15,344 bases of DNA from JAAZMA01 sp036720245 (GCA_036720245.1 DAIMNI010000054.1:1-15344), one strand, 5' to 3'; shown: positions 6,941 through 15,344, counted from the first letter of the stretch. Program-made: numbers and translations. Notes: generated by a model from the letters alone, not told the origin.

Positions 6941-7870
6941 TTGAATTTTGAACACAAACCTGTATTACTTAATGAAGTAATTAGTGGGTTAAACATTAAA
7001 GAAGATGGCATATATGTAGATGGTACCATAGGTGGTGCTGGACATTCTATAGAAATTGCTAAGAGAATTAAAACTGGAAAATTAATTGGAATAGACCAGG
7101 ATATAAATGCAATTAATAAATCTAAAGAAGTTTTAAAGGATGAATTAGACAAAGTAATATTAGTACAGGACAATTATAGAAATATAGAAAATATACTTGA
7201 AGACCTAAATATAGAAAAAGTAGATGGAATACTCCTAGATATTGGAGTCTCCTCACATCAATTAGATGAAGGAATAAGGGGCTTCTCATATCACAAGGAT
7301 GCACCACTGGATATGAGAATGAATCTAGAACAAAATTTTTCTGCATGGGATGTGGTAAATACATATTCTATGGAAGATTTAGAAAAAGTCATCTGGAATT
7401 ATGGTGAGGAAAGATGGGCAAAGAGGATTGCAGAATTTATAGTAATGGAGAGGAAAAAAGCCAATATAGATACTACCTTACAATTAGTGGATATTATAAA
7501 AAAAGCTATACCAAAGAAATTTAGAATGGACAGTCATCCTGCACAAAAAACTTTTCAAGCTATTAGAATTGAGGTAAATGATGAGCTAGATGTATTAGAA
7601 AATACTATACCTAAAATGGTTAGAGTGTTAAATAAAGGTGGGAGACTATGTATAATTACTTTTCATTCTCTAGAGGATAGAATTGTTAAAAGGACTTTTA
7701 ATGAATTGGCGAAAGATTGTATTTGCCCTAAAGAATTTCCTATATGCACTTGCGACAAGATTAAGGAAATTGAAATAATCACTAGGAAGCCAATTGTACC
7801 AACGAAATTAGAAATAGATGAAAATTCAAGGGCTAGAAGTTCTAAATTGCGAATTGGAATGAGGGTTTAA
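6941..7870 (+). CDS. rsmH: 16S rRNA (cytosine(1402)-N(4))-methyltransferase RsmH (MraW)
   Basis: RsmH adds a methyl group from S-adenosylmethionine to N4 of C1402 in the decoding centre of 16S rRNA. The 309 residues match the family length. HKPVLLNEV opens the protein, the SAM-binding motif VDGTIGGAGHS lies at 26-36, DGILLDIGVSSHQLD and APLDMRM follow, then HPAQKTFQAIRIEVN and the ending SRARSSKLR. A Cys-rich loop with four Cys (CICPKEFPICTC) near residue 265 is common in Firmicute members. I prefer the TTG at 6941, which has AGGAG eight bases upstream. The alternative GTG at 6932 overlaps that ribosome binding site. It is the second gene of the cluster in nearly all Firmicutes. Identification is very secure. 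Confidence 0.97.
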   Translation: MNFEHKPVLLNEVISGLNIKEDGIYVDGTIGGAGHSIEIAKRIKTGKLIGIDQDINAINKSKEVLKDELDKVILVQDNYRNIENILEDLNIEKVDGILLDIGVSSHQLDEGIRGFSYHKDAPLDMRMNLEQNFSAWDVVNTYSMEDLEKVIWNYGEERWAKRIAEFIVMERKKANIDTTLQLVDIIKKAIPKKFRMDSHPAQKTFQAIRIEVNDELDVLENTIPKMVRVLNKGGRLCIITFHSLEDRIVKRTFNELAKDCICPKEFPICTCDKIKEIEIITRKPIVPTKLEIDENSRARSSKLRIGMRV

Positions 7871-7898
7871 GTTCTAAATAAGGGGGAGGTAGAATAAA

Positions 7899-8369
7899 TT
7901 GTTAGTAAATAAAAAGGAATTCGATACTTATTATCAGGAAGAAATTGAAACTATAATAGAGAGAGAAGAAAAGAGAAGAGCAAAAAAGAAAAAGAAGGCA
8001 AAATCCTCCTCAAAAATTTCAGCTATAATATTTGCAACGGTCGGTCTAGCATTATGTATATATATATTAAATGGTTATTCAAATATTACTAAAATGAAAT
8101 TAGAAATTATAGAATTAGAAAATCAAAAATATGAATTAGAACGGGACAGGGAGGATTTAGTTGCTGAATTAGAAGCCATTAAAAATTCAGTTAGAATCGA
8201 GGAGAATGCAAAAATTAAATTAGGAATGGATAATCCAAGAGAAGAACAATTGGTTTATTTATCCATAGAGGAATTTAATGAAAATGAAGAAGCAGAAAGC
8301 AAAATATCATTGACGGAACAATTTAAAAATGTTTTAAATCTAGTATTAGGTGTTTTTAGGGGGGCTTAG
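7899..8369 (+). CDS. ftsL: Cell division protein FtsL (FtsL/DivIC-like)
   Basis: FtsL is a bitopic membrane protein of the divisome that forms a complex with DivIC/FtsB and DivIB/FtsQ and helps to activate septal wall synthesis. The 156 residues show the expected plan: a very basic and acidic cytoplasmic head (RREEKRRAKKKKKAK type, about 15-38), one membrane span at about 39-58, and a heptad-rich coiled coil from 64 to 97. NAKIKLGMDNP follows, as typical for FtsL. The start is a TTG at 7899 with GGGGGAGG at 7882-7889. A C-terminal tail of about 30 residues is longer than in many FtsL proteins. Sequence conservation in this family is low, so the call rests on topology and on its place between rsmH and the PBP gene. 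The next gene starts two bases after its stop. Confidence 0.85.
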   Translation: MLVNKKEFDTYYQEEIETIIEREEKRRAKKKKKAKSSSKISAIIFATVGLALCIYILNGYSNITKMKLEIIELENQKYELERDREDLVAELEAIKNSVRIEENAKIKLGMDNPREEQLVYLSIEEFNENEEAESKISLTEQFKNVLNLVLGVFRGA

Positions 8370-8371
8370 TA

Positions 8372-10543
8372 TTGACTAAGACTAGTAATACTACTAAAAA
8401 AAGATTAGTATTCGTATTTGTAGTAGTTGTAGCTGTTATTATTGGACTTATTGTGAAACTTGGGTATATACAAATAGTATCAGGGGAAGAATTAAAAAAA
8501 GGTGCATTAGAACAATGGACTAGGGGCATTGAGATTAAGCCTAAAAGGGGAATTATATACGATAAAAATGGGAAAAAACTTGCAGTGAATATATCCTCCT
8601 ATACAGTATGGGCTAATCCTGCTGATATAGAAGATAAAAAAGGTACAGCTAAGAAAGTAGCGGAAATATTAAATCTAGATGAGAATATTGTATATGAAAA
8701 ATTAAATAAAAAAGTAGATGCGGAAAAAATTAAACAATGGATAACAAAGGAAGAAGCAAAGGCCTTAAGAAACGCTAAATTACCAGGAATTAGCGTAATA
8801 GATGATAACAAAAGATTTTATCCTTATGAAGATTTTGCACCCTATATTTTAGGTTTTACAAATATTGATAATGAGGGTTCATATGGGGTTGAGAAAACCT
8901 ATGATAAATATTTATCTGGTAGTCCAGGAAGATGGGTAAAAACTACTGATGCCAAAGGTAGACAAATGCCCTATGATGGGGAAAAAGTTATAGACGCAGA
9001 AAATGGACTAAATCTTGTATTGACACTAGATGAGGTTATCCAGCATTTAGCAGAGAAGGCTGCTAAGGAGTCGGTAATTGCAACTCAAGCCAAGAATGTT
9101 TCTATTATAGTAATGGAACCTCAAACTGGGGATGTATTGGCCATGGCTAATTTACCTCATTATAATCCGAATAATCCTAGGGAGCCATTAGATGAGAATA
9201 AAAAGCAAGAGTGGAAAGATATGCCTCAAGAGGAATTGCAAAAAGAATGGTTTAGTATGTGGCGTAATTATGCTATATCTGATGTTTATGAACCTGGTTC
9301 TACTTTTAAAACAATAGTAGCTGCAGCTGCTTTGGAAGAAAATGTAGCAAATGTAGATACTAATTTTTATTGTAATGGTTTTATTAGGGATATACCAGGG
9401 GCTTTATTAAAATGTTCTAGATGGTATAATCCCCATGGTCCCCAAACTTTAAAGGAAGGGATGGACAATTCCTGTAATATAGTTTTTGTAGACTTAGGTA
9501 GAAAACTTGGGAAAGAAAAGTTTTATAAATATATAAAAGCTTTTGGATTTGGAGAGACTACCGGCATTGAATTATTGGGAGAACAAGCGGGAATAATTCC
9601 ACGAAATACTGAGTCTATTAAAGAAGTGAATCTAGCTACTATGTCTTATGGACATGGAATTGCAGTAACTCCTATACAGCTTATTAATGCAATAAATGCC
9701 ATAGCCAATGGTGGAAATCTAATGAAACCTAGAATAGCTTCCCATTTAATTGATGACGAGGGCAATACGGTTATGGAAAATGATGTGGAAGTAATTCGTC
9801 AGGTTATATCTAAATCTACATCAGCTACAATGATGGAGATGATGGAATCTGTAGTTACAAATGGAACAGGAATTAGTGCTTATGTTCCAGGATATAAGGT
9901 GGCAGGGAAAACTGGTACAGCACAAAAAATTATAGATGGTAGATATGCACCAGGAAAATACATTGGTTCTTTTATAGGCGTAGCTCCAGCTTCAGATCCT
10001 AAAATTTCAGTATTGGTAATAGTAGATGAACCTATAGGAGTATATTATGGTGGTTCTGTGGCTGCACCTGTTGCAGGAAAATTAATTGAAGAAATTTTAG
10101 ATTATATGGAAATAGAACCAGAGTTTACAGAAAAAGAAAAGGAAGAATTTGAATATACAGTTAAAGTTCCAGATGTAAGGGATAAAGCCATTGGAGAGGG
10201 AGGAAGAATTTTATTGGAAAATGAGTTAAAATATACTTCCGAATCCCTTAATATAAAAGAAGATTCTAAAATAGTAGATCAATTCCCATCACCAGGAATG
10301 GAAGTTTCTAAAGGATCCATTGTAGATTTATATTTAGATGAGGAATTTGAATCCAAAAATAAAATAATATTGCCTGATTTAATAGGAAAATCTAAAGAAG
10401 AAGTAATAAAAATATTAGATGGATTAGGGCTTAAATATCATTTTATAGGAGAAGGTAGAGCCATAAGGCAAGTTCCAGAAGGGAAAGCTCAGGTAGATAA
10501 AAATTCTACTATTGAAGTTGAATTTTCTGCGATAAAAGAGTAA
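8372..10543 (+). CDS. spoVD: Class B penicillin-binding protein, SpoVD/PBP2B type, with two PASTA domains
   Basis: This monofunctional transpeptidase cross-links peptidoglycan stems outside the membrane. The 723 residues comprise a basic tail, one membrane anchor at about 11-30, a dimerisation domain with RGIIYDKNGKKLAVN, and the transpeptidase domain. The active-site motifs are all intact: STFK at 310-313 (nucleophile Ser310), SCN at 367-369 and KTGT at 513-516. Two PASTA domains follow at about 595-658 and 663-722. In Bacillus the vegetative PbpB carries two PASTA domains and the spore-cortex enzyme SpoVD carries one. Clostridia often have a single gene here, so it could serve vegetative division, cortex synthesis, or both. 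The TTG start at 8372 is supported by AGGGGGG at 8358-8363. Its family is certain; the name spoVD rather than pbpB is less so. Confidence 0.92.
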   Translation: MTKTSNTTKKRLVFVFVVVVAVIIGLIVKLGYIQIVSGEELKKGALEQWTRGIEIKPKRGIIYDKNGKKLAVNISSYTVWANPADIEDKKGTAKKVAEILNLDENIVYEKLNKKVDAEKIKQWITKEEAKALRNAKLPGISVIDDNKRFYPYEDFAPYILGFTNIDNEGSYGVEKTYDKYLSGSPGRWVKTTDAKGRQMPYDGEKVIDAENGLNLVLTLDEVIQHLAEKAAKESVIATQAKNVSIIVMEPQTGDVLAMANLPHYNPNNPREPLDENKKQEWKDMPQEELQKEWFSMWRNYAISDVYEPGSTFKTIVAAAALEENVANVDTNFYCNGFIRDIPGALLKCSRWYNPHGPQTLKEGMDNSCNIVFVDLGRKLGKEKFYKYIKAFGFGETTGIELLGEQAGIIPRNTESIKEVNLATMSYGHGIAVTPIQLINAINAIANGGNLMKPRIASHLIDDEGNTVMENDVEVIRQVISKSTSATMMEMMESVVTNGTGISAYVPGYKVAGKTGTAQKIIDGRYAPGKYIGSFIGVAPASDPKISVLVIVDEPIGVYYGGSVAAPVAGKLIEEILDYMEIEPEFTEKEKEEFEYTVKVPDVRDKAIGEGGRILLENELKYTSESLNIKEDSKIVDQFPSPGMEVSKGSIVDLYLDEEFESKNKIILPDLIGKSKEEVIKILDGLGLKYHFIGEGRAIRQVPEGKAQVDKNSTIEVEFSAIKE

Positions 10544-10550
10544 TATTGTT

Positions 10551-10577
10551 AAGGGGCGACTACTAAAGTTGCCTTTT
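10551..10577 (+). terminator. Weak hairpin between the PBP gene and murE
   Basis: AAGGGGCGAC (10551-10560) pairs with GTTGCCTTTT (10568-10577) around a seven-base loop through ten pairs, three of them G-U. Four T residues form part of the stem, and AATTAATT follows, so a true U-tract is missing. It could weakly attenuate transcription inside the dcw operon. AGGGGCGAC also recalls the TAGGGGCGAC arm of scattered clostridial palindromes, so it may be a decayed repeat instead. Confidence 0.35.
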
Positions 10578-10616
10578 AATTAATTAAATTTACTAAAATG
10601 GAAAGCAGGTGCTAAT

Positions 10617-12067
10617 TTGAAATTAGAAACTATTATTAAGGATAGTGAAATTGAAGTAATTCAAGGGAATACAAATATTGATATAAAAGGAATAGAACAG
10701 GATTCTAGAAAAATAAAAAAAGATAATATATTTGTTGCAATAGACGGGTTTACAGTTGATGGACATAATTATATAGACGAAGCCATTAAAAATGGTGCTA
10801 TTTGCATTATTGTAGAAAAAGATGTATTTATTGAAGATGAAAATATTACTATATTAAAGGTAGAAGATAGCCAGTTGGCATTGGCTAAATTTTCGTCTAT
10901 ATTTTATGGAGAACCTTCTAAGAAACTTAATTTAATAGGAGTTACAGGTACTAATGGGAAAACTTCTATTACATATTTAATAAAATCTATATTTGATGCA
11001 AAAGGGGAAAAAACAGGAATAATTGGCACAATGGGAACTGTAGTAGATGAAAAGCAATTGAACAATATTAATACAACTCCAGATTCTTTAACAGTAAATA
11101 AATATTTGAAATCCATGGTAGATGCAAATACTGTGCTATGGAAGTTTCTTCTCACGCATTAGCTTTGGAACGAGTAGAATATATGGATTTTCAAATGGGA
11201 ATATTTACAAACTTAACAGAAGATCATTTAGATTATCATAATACTATGGAAGAATATTTTAAAAGTAAATTATGTTTATTTAACAAAGCTAAAAAATATA
11301 ATATTATAAATATAGATGATCCCTACGGTAGGAGAATATTAGAAGAAGTAGAAAATGCTGCTCCAATTATAAGCTATGGAATAGATAATAAGGCAGACAT
11401 TTATGCTACAGATATAGTATATAGTAATAAAGGAGTTAAATTTACATTAAATACTTCAGAGGATTCTATACCGATTAGTTTAAATTTATTAGGAAAATTT
11501 AGTATTTACAATGCATTAGCTGCAGCTTCCTGTGGCATTGCATACGATTTAAACTTATCTATTATTAAAAAAGGCTTAGAATCTATTGAGGGTATCAAGG
11601 GAAGATTTGAAATGGTACCTATAGAGGAAGATTTTACTGTTATTATAGATTTTGCTCACACTCCAGATGGTTTGGAAAAAGTTCTTACTACTATAGATCA
11701 ATTTGCTGAAGGAAGAAAAATCGTGTTATTTGGAGCAGGAGGTAATAGGGACAAAACTAAAAGGCCTATTATGGGTGAAACTGTAGCAAAACATGCAGAT
11801 TTGTGCATTGTTACATCAGATAATCCTAGATTTGAAGACCCAGATGCCATTATTAAAGATATTGTAGTAGGCGTAGAAGAAGCTAATGGAAATTATGTTA
11901 CAATAACAGATAGACGAGAAGCTATAGAATATGCATTAAAAAATGCTAAACCAAAGGATATTATATTATTGGCAGGGAAAGGGCATGAAACTTATACTAT
12001 AATTAAAGGTAAAACTTTTCCTTTTGATGAAAAAGAAATAGTATTAGATATACTAAAGAACATATAA
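10617..12067 (+). pseudogene. murE: UDP-MurNAc-tripeptide synthetase MurE, interrupted by a frameshift
   Basis: MurE adds the third residue, here probably meso-diaminopimelate, to UDP-MurNAc-L-Ala-D-Glu in the cytoplasm using ATP. The first frame (10617-11162) contains GIEQDSRKI and the ATP loop GVTGTNGKTS (G111 to T116). It then runs out of the family pattern after VDAN and stops. The second frame (open through 11129 to 12067) resumes with YCAMEVSSHALALERV and carries FTNLTEDHLDYH, the Mur-ligase AHTPDGLEKVL, and DNPR (codons from 11819), the motif that selects diaminopimelate. The break is therefore at about 11127-11131. The total span of 1451 bases is one or seven bases short of an intact frame. 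Adding seven would give 485 residues, close to the family norm. The ATG at 11138 has no ribosome binding site and is unlikely to be a real start. The TTG start has AGGTG at 10607-10611. Since MurE is essential, a sequencing or assembly error or a second copy is likely. Confidence 0.9.
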
Positions 12068-12103
12068 ATTTCATAGTAATATTTACTAGAGAGGAGAAAA
12101 CAG

Positions 12104-13069
12104 ATGATAGATTATATAGATATTATTAGGGTGATTCTCATTTCTTTTATTATAACCCTTATATTAGGACCTATAATTATTCCCATGTTAAAAAGGCTTA
12201 AAATAGGACAAAATGTTAGAAATGATGGACCAAAATCACATTTAGCTAAATCAGGAACTCCTACTATGGGAGGAGTAATAATGTTAGTAGCATTACTTAT
12301 AACTACTGTTACTTCGGGAATGTTAAATAGGGATATGTTTATATTATTAATATCTACTTTTGGATTTGGAATGATTGGATTTATAGATGATTATTTGAAA
12401 ACTGTAAACAAAAGGTCCTTGGGGCTTAGGGCTTATCAAAAATTAATAGGACAAATAATCCTAGCAGTAATATTGGCAGTATACCAGTCTAATACTTCTG
12501 TGTTGGGGACTAAGATTATAATACCTTTTTTAAACAACAGATATTTGGATTTGGGAATGTTTTATGTTCCCTTTATTGCCTTTGTAGTAGTAGGTACGGT
12601 AAATTCTGTTAATTTAACCGATGGCTTAGATGGTTTAGCCTCTGGTGTAACTTTAATAGTATTATCCTTTTTTGGATTAGTAGCTCTTAATTGGGGCTTT
12701 GGAAGTATTTCTATTTTCTCAGCTGCTCTAACTGGAGCTTGCCTAGGTTTTCTAATATATAATGCTTATCCTGCAAAGGTAATGATGGGAGATACAGGTT
12801 CTATGGCTTTGGGAGGGGCAGTAGCAGCAATTGCCATACTTTTAAATTTGCCCCTAGTTATTCCTATAGCAGGAGGTATATATTTTATTGAAGCACTATC
12901 TGTTATTATTCAAGTTACCTCTTATAAATTGACAGGTAAGAGAGTATTTTTAATGAGTCCTCTTCATCATCATTTTGAGGAAAAAGGTTGGGAAGAAACT
13001 AGAGTTGTAATTGTATTTTGGACAATAACCGTTTTACTTTGTTTAATAGCTGTAGTAAGTTTAAACTAA
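12104..13069 (+). CDS. mraY: Phospho-N-acetylmuramoyl-pentapeptide-transferase MraY
   Basis: MraY transfers phospho-MurNAc-pentapeptide from UDP to undecaprenyl phosphate, giving lipid I on the inner face of the membrane. The 321 residues have the usual length and about ten membrane spans. The catalytic motifs are complete: GFIDDYLK with Asp95 and Asp96, NLTDGLDGLA with Asp173 and Asp176, MMGDTGS with Asp230, and SPLHHHFE with the three His at 288-290. The early segment PTMGGV and the QNVRNDGPKSH loop are also typical. The ATG at 12104 is preceded by GAGAGGAG. It begins 36 bp after murE, in a gap that holds only a six-pair inverted repeat (12074-12079/12083-12088). The gene usually found between them, murF, is missing. 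Identification is very secure. Confidence 0.97.
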   Translation: MIDYIDIIRVILISFIITLILGPIIIPMLKRLKIGQNVRNDGPKSHLAKSGTPTMGGVIMLVALLITTVTSGMLNRDMFILLISTFGFGMIGFIDDYLKTVNKRSLGLRAYQKLIGQIILAVILAVYQSNTSVLGTKIIIPFLNNRYLDLGMFYVPFIAFVVVGTVNSVNLTDGLDGLASGVTLIVLSFFGLVALNWGFGSISIFSAALTGACLGFLIYNAYPAKVMMGDTGSMALGGAVAAIAILLNLPLVIPIAGGIYFIEALSVIIQVTSYKLTGKRVFLMSPLHHHFEEKGWEETRVVIVFWTITVLLCLIAVVSLN

Positions 13070-13089
13070 ATTGAAAGTCAGGTGCAAAT

Positions 13090-14460
13090 ATGAATTTAAA
13101 GGATAAAAATATATTGATAATAGGATTAGGAATAAGTGGAGCATCTACTGTAAAAGCATTAAATAAAATTGGGGCTAATATATACATTTCTGATACTAAA
13201 GAAAAAGAGGATTTAAAAGAGTATTTAGATGAAATAAAAGATATAAATACAAAATTATATTTGGGCACTAATGAAGTTCCCTTAGAAGATATAGACCTAA
13301 TAGTTAAATCTCCAGGAATTCCTATAGATTTGAGTATTTTCAAAAAAGCAGAAGAGAAAGGGATAGAAGTTGTTACAGATTTAGAATTGGCCTATAGAAT
13401 TAGACTAAATGCTAATTTTATAGCTATTACGGGTACCAATGGAAAGACTACAACTACTACTTTAACAGGAGAATACTTTAAAAAAGCCGGTTTTAATACC
13501 CATGTGGTAGGAAATATTGGTGTAGGGCTACTTTGGGATATAGTAAATTCTAAAGAAGAAGACATTTTTGTAATTGAAGCCAGTAGTTTTCAATTGGAAA
13601 GCACAAAAACTTTTAATCCTAAAATATCCTTAATATTAAATATTACTCCAGATCATTTAAATTGGCATGGAAGTTTAGAGAACTATACAAATGCTAAGAA
13701 AAAAATATTTAAAAACCAAACTAAAGATGAATTTACCATATTAAATTACGATGATATAAATATTAGGGCAATGGCAAGTGAAATAAATTCTAATATTATT
13801 TGGTTTAGTTTAAATAATAAATTAGATAAAGGGATATATATAGAAAAGGAATCTATTATAGTGAATACTGGAGAAAAGCTTGAAAGAGTAATGGGAATAG
13901 ATGAAATAATGCTACCAGGAAAACATAATTTAGAAAATGCTTTGGCATCTATTGCTATAGCTTGGATTATGGATATAGACTTTAAGATTGTAAAGGATGT
14001 ACTAAAAACTTTTCCAGGTGTAGAACATAGAATTGAATATATAGATACAATAAATGGTGTTAAATTTTATAATGATTCTAAAGGAACAAATTCAGATGCT
14101 AGCATTAAAGCTGTAGAGGCAATAAAAGCCCCTATTATACTTATTGCTGGAGGAATGGATAAAGGTACAGATTTTGATGATTTTATTAAGGCTTTTAACA
14201 ATAAGGTAAAGACACTAATATTATTAGGCGAAACTAAGGAAAAAATAAAAGATACTGCCCTAAAATATGGTTTTAAAAATATTTTTTTAGTAGATGATAT
14301 GGAAGAGGCGGTAAAAATAAGCTTTAGTATGGCCAATAAAAATGACAATGTGCTTCTTTCACCAGCTTGTGCCAGCTGGGATATGTATCCTAGTTTTGAA
14401 AAAAGGGGAGAGGATTTTAAGACCCTAGTATATAATTTAAGGGAGGAGAATAATGGCTAA
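13090..14460 (+). CDS. murD: UDP-N-acetylmuramoyl-L-alanine--D-glutamate ligase MurD
   Basis: MurD adds D-glutamate to UDP-MurNAc-L-Ala in the cytoplasm, the step before MurE. The 456 residues match the family. The N-terminal UDP-binding domain starts with NILIIGLGISG. VKSPGIP lies near 75-81, the ATP loop TGTNGKTTT has Gly115 to Thr120, and EASSFQLE and NITPDHLNWHG follow in the central domain. The C-terminal domain carries HRIEYI, FYNDSKGTN and LLSPACASWDMY, all typical of MurD. The start ATG has CAGGTG seven to twelve bases upstream. The gene lies 20 bp after mraY and overlaps ftsW by eight bases, which points to translational coupling. Nothing appears truncated or altered. Confidence 0.97.
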   Translation: MNLKDKNILIIGLGISGASTVKALNKIGANIYISDTKEKEDLKEYLDEIKDINTKLYLGTNEVPLEDIDLIVKSPGIPIDLSIFKKAEEKGIEVVTDLELAYRIRLNANFIAITGTNGKTTTTTLTGEYFKKAGFNTHVVGNIGVGLLWDIVNSKEEDIFVIEASSFQLESTKTFNPKISLILNITPDHLNWHGSLENYTNAKKKIFKNQTKDEFTILNYDDINIRAMASEINSNIIWFSLNNKLDKGIYIEKESIIVNTGEKLERVMGIDEIMLPGKHNLENALASIAIAWIMDIDFKIVKDVLKTFPGVEHRIEYIDTINGVKFYNDSKGTNSDASIKAVEAIKAPIILIAGGMDKGTDFDDFIKAFNNKVKTLILLGETKEKIKDTALKYGFKNIFLVDDMEEAVKISFSMANKNDNVLLSPACASWDMYPSFEKRGEDFKTLVYNLREENNG

Positions 14461-15344
14461 AAAGGATATAAAAAAGGCTCCCGATTTTACTTTGCTTTTG
14501 GCAACACTGCTTCTAGTGTTCATTGGAATAATAATGGTATTTAGTTCCTCTTGGCCTGAGGGGATTAAAAGATATAATAATGGTTACTTTTTTTTAAAAA
14601 AACAGATACGTGCTGCAGGTTTGGGTACTATTGCCTTATTATTTTTTATGAATTTTGACTATAAAAGACTAGATAGAATGTCAAGATTTATATTCATAGT
14701 GTCAATTCTAACTGGACTATTAATTTTTACTCCATTGGGAAGAGAGTATAAAGGTGCTAGGCGATGGGTGGGCATTGGTGATGCGACTTTTATGCCTTCA
14801 GATGTTATTAAACTAGGTTCTATAATATATCTATCTTCCTTTTTATCTAAAGGAAAGGATAAAATTAGGAATTTTTGGAATGGATTAGTGCCAGCCTTAT
14901 TGATAATAGGCCTATCCTGTGGGATGATATATTTACAAAGGGATTTATCTACCACAGTTACTTTAGGTGCTACATTAATCAGCATACTCTTTGTAGCTGG
15001 CATGAAAATTCCTCATTTGTTTTTCCTAATGGTTTTAGCCTCCTTTGGGTTATTTAAGGCTATTACTGATGAAGACAATAAATATAGGATGAAAAGATTT
15101 ACAAGTTTTTTGGATCCTTTTGCAGATAAAACTGACACTGGTTGGCAAGCAGTCCAATCTTTATATGCACTAGGTTCTGGGGGCTTATTTGGTCTAGGTT
15201 TAGGGAAAAGCAGACAAAAATTTTTCTATATTCCAGAACCTTATAATGATTTTATATTTGCAATTATAGGGGAAGAATTAGGTTTTTTAGGTGCCTTGGT
15301 AGTTATACTTTTATTTTTCCTAGTTATTTGGAGGGGCATTAGAG
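14453..15344 (+). CDS. ftsW: Septal peptidoglycan polymerase FtsW/SpoVE (3' end outside window)
   Basis: FtsW-type SEDS proteins polymerise lipid II into glycan strands at the septum together with a class B PBP, here probably the upstream PASTA protein. The frame is open from the ATG at 14453 to the window end, giving 297 residues of an expected 365-400. It shows several membrane spans, RRWVGIGD, and the highly conserved stretch FLDPF, GWQAVQSLYALGSGG, GLGLGKSRQKFFYIPEP, NDFIFAIIGEELGF. The start overlaps the murD end by eight bases and has GGGAGGAG upstream. Two variants are notable: MPSDVIKL instead of the usual QPSE-type segment, and QRDLST in place of the common PDLGT. Whether it is vegetative FtsW or the spore-specific SpoVE cannot be decided from this part. 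Confidence 0.93.
   Translation, partial: MAKKDIKKAPDFTLLLATLLLVFIGIIMVFSSSWPEGIKRYNNGYFFLKKQIRAAGLGTIALLFFMNFDYKRLDRMSRFIFIVSILTGLLIFTPLGREYKGARRWVGIGDATFMPSDVIKLGSIIYLSSFLSKGKDKIRNFWNGLVPALLIIGLSCGMIYLQRDLSTTVTLGATLISILFVAGMKIPHLFFLMVLASFGLFKAITDEDNKYRMKRFTSFLDPFADKTDTGWQAVQSLYALGSGGLFGLGLGKSRQKFFYIPEPYNDFIFAIIGEELGFLGALVVILLFFLVIWRGIR

Noticed and set aside
10569..10599. Possible promoter for murE (TTGCCT and TAAAAT).
   Set aside because: The spacing is 19 bases, the -35 box is part of a hairpin stem, and both matches are expected by chance in such AT-rich sequence.
11138..12067. A separate gene starting at the ATG at 11138.
   Set aside because: There is no ribosome binding site, and the family motif YCAMEVSSHAL already begins upstream of this ATG in the same frame. 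It is the second part of a frameshifted murE.
1..15344. CRISPR arrays, tRNA or rRNA genes, insertion sequences.
   Set aside because: No regularly spaced repeats, no cloverleaf or rRNA-like sequence and no transposase motifs were seen on either strand.

Overview
The window is AT-rich DNA from a spore-forming low-GC Firmicute, most likely a clostridial or Tissierellia-type anaerobe. The evidence is the strong purine-rich ribosome binding sites, frequent TTG starts, a YhcN/YlaJ-type spore lipoprotein, a SpoVD-type penicillin-binding protein with PASTA domains, and a MurE carrying the DNPR motif of meso-diaminopimelate-adding enzymes. The genus cannot be fixed from the sequence alone.

Left part (1-3709, plus strand): the end of an accessory operon that begins outside the window. 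It holds the C-terminal part of a MacB/LolD-type ABC ATPase, a full-length ABC exporter with fused membrane and ATPase domains, and a 470-residue subtilisin-like (S8) protein with no signal peptide and a large C-terminal domain I do not recognise. The combination looks like the export and proteolysis end of a peptide (RiPP or bacteriocin-like) maturation cassette. No precursor peptide or modifying enzyme is visible here. A pair of mutually exclusive RNA hairpins sits in front of the exporter gene.

Middle part (3710-6300): a palindromic repeat-like element separates the accessory operon from the convergent housekeeping gene ychF. Its outer arm contains the ychF stop codon. Divergent from ychF lie a small lipoprotein gene and lgt, whose product lipidates lipoproteins. 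A clear intrinsic terminator follows lgt.

Right part (6400-15344, plus strand): the division and cell wall (dcw) cluster in the order mraZ, rsmH, ftsL, spoVD-type PBP, murE, mraY, murD, ftsW (cut by the window end). A good sigma-A-type promoter is followed by five boxes at an exact 10-bp period that match MraZ operators, so the cluster is probably autoregulated by MraZ. Together the products make cytoplasmic UDP-MurNAc-peptide (MurE, MurD), load it on lipid (MraY), and polymerise and cross-link it at the septum (FtsW, PBP, FtsL). Two irregularities stand out. murE is split by a frameshift at about 11130, and murF, which commonly lies between murE and mraY, is absent from that place.
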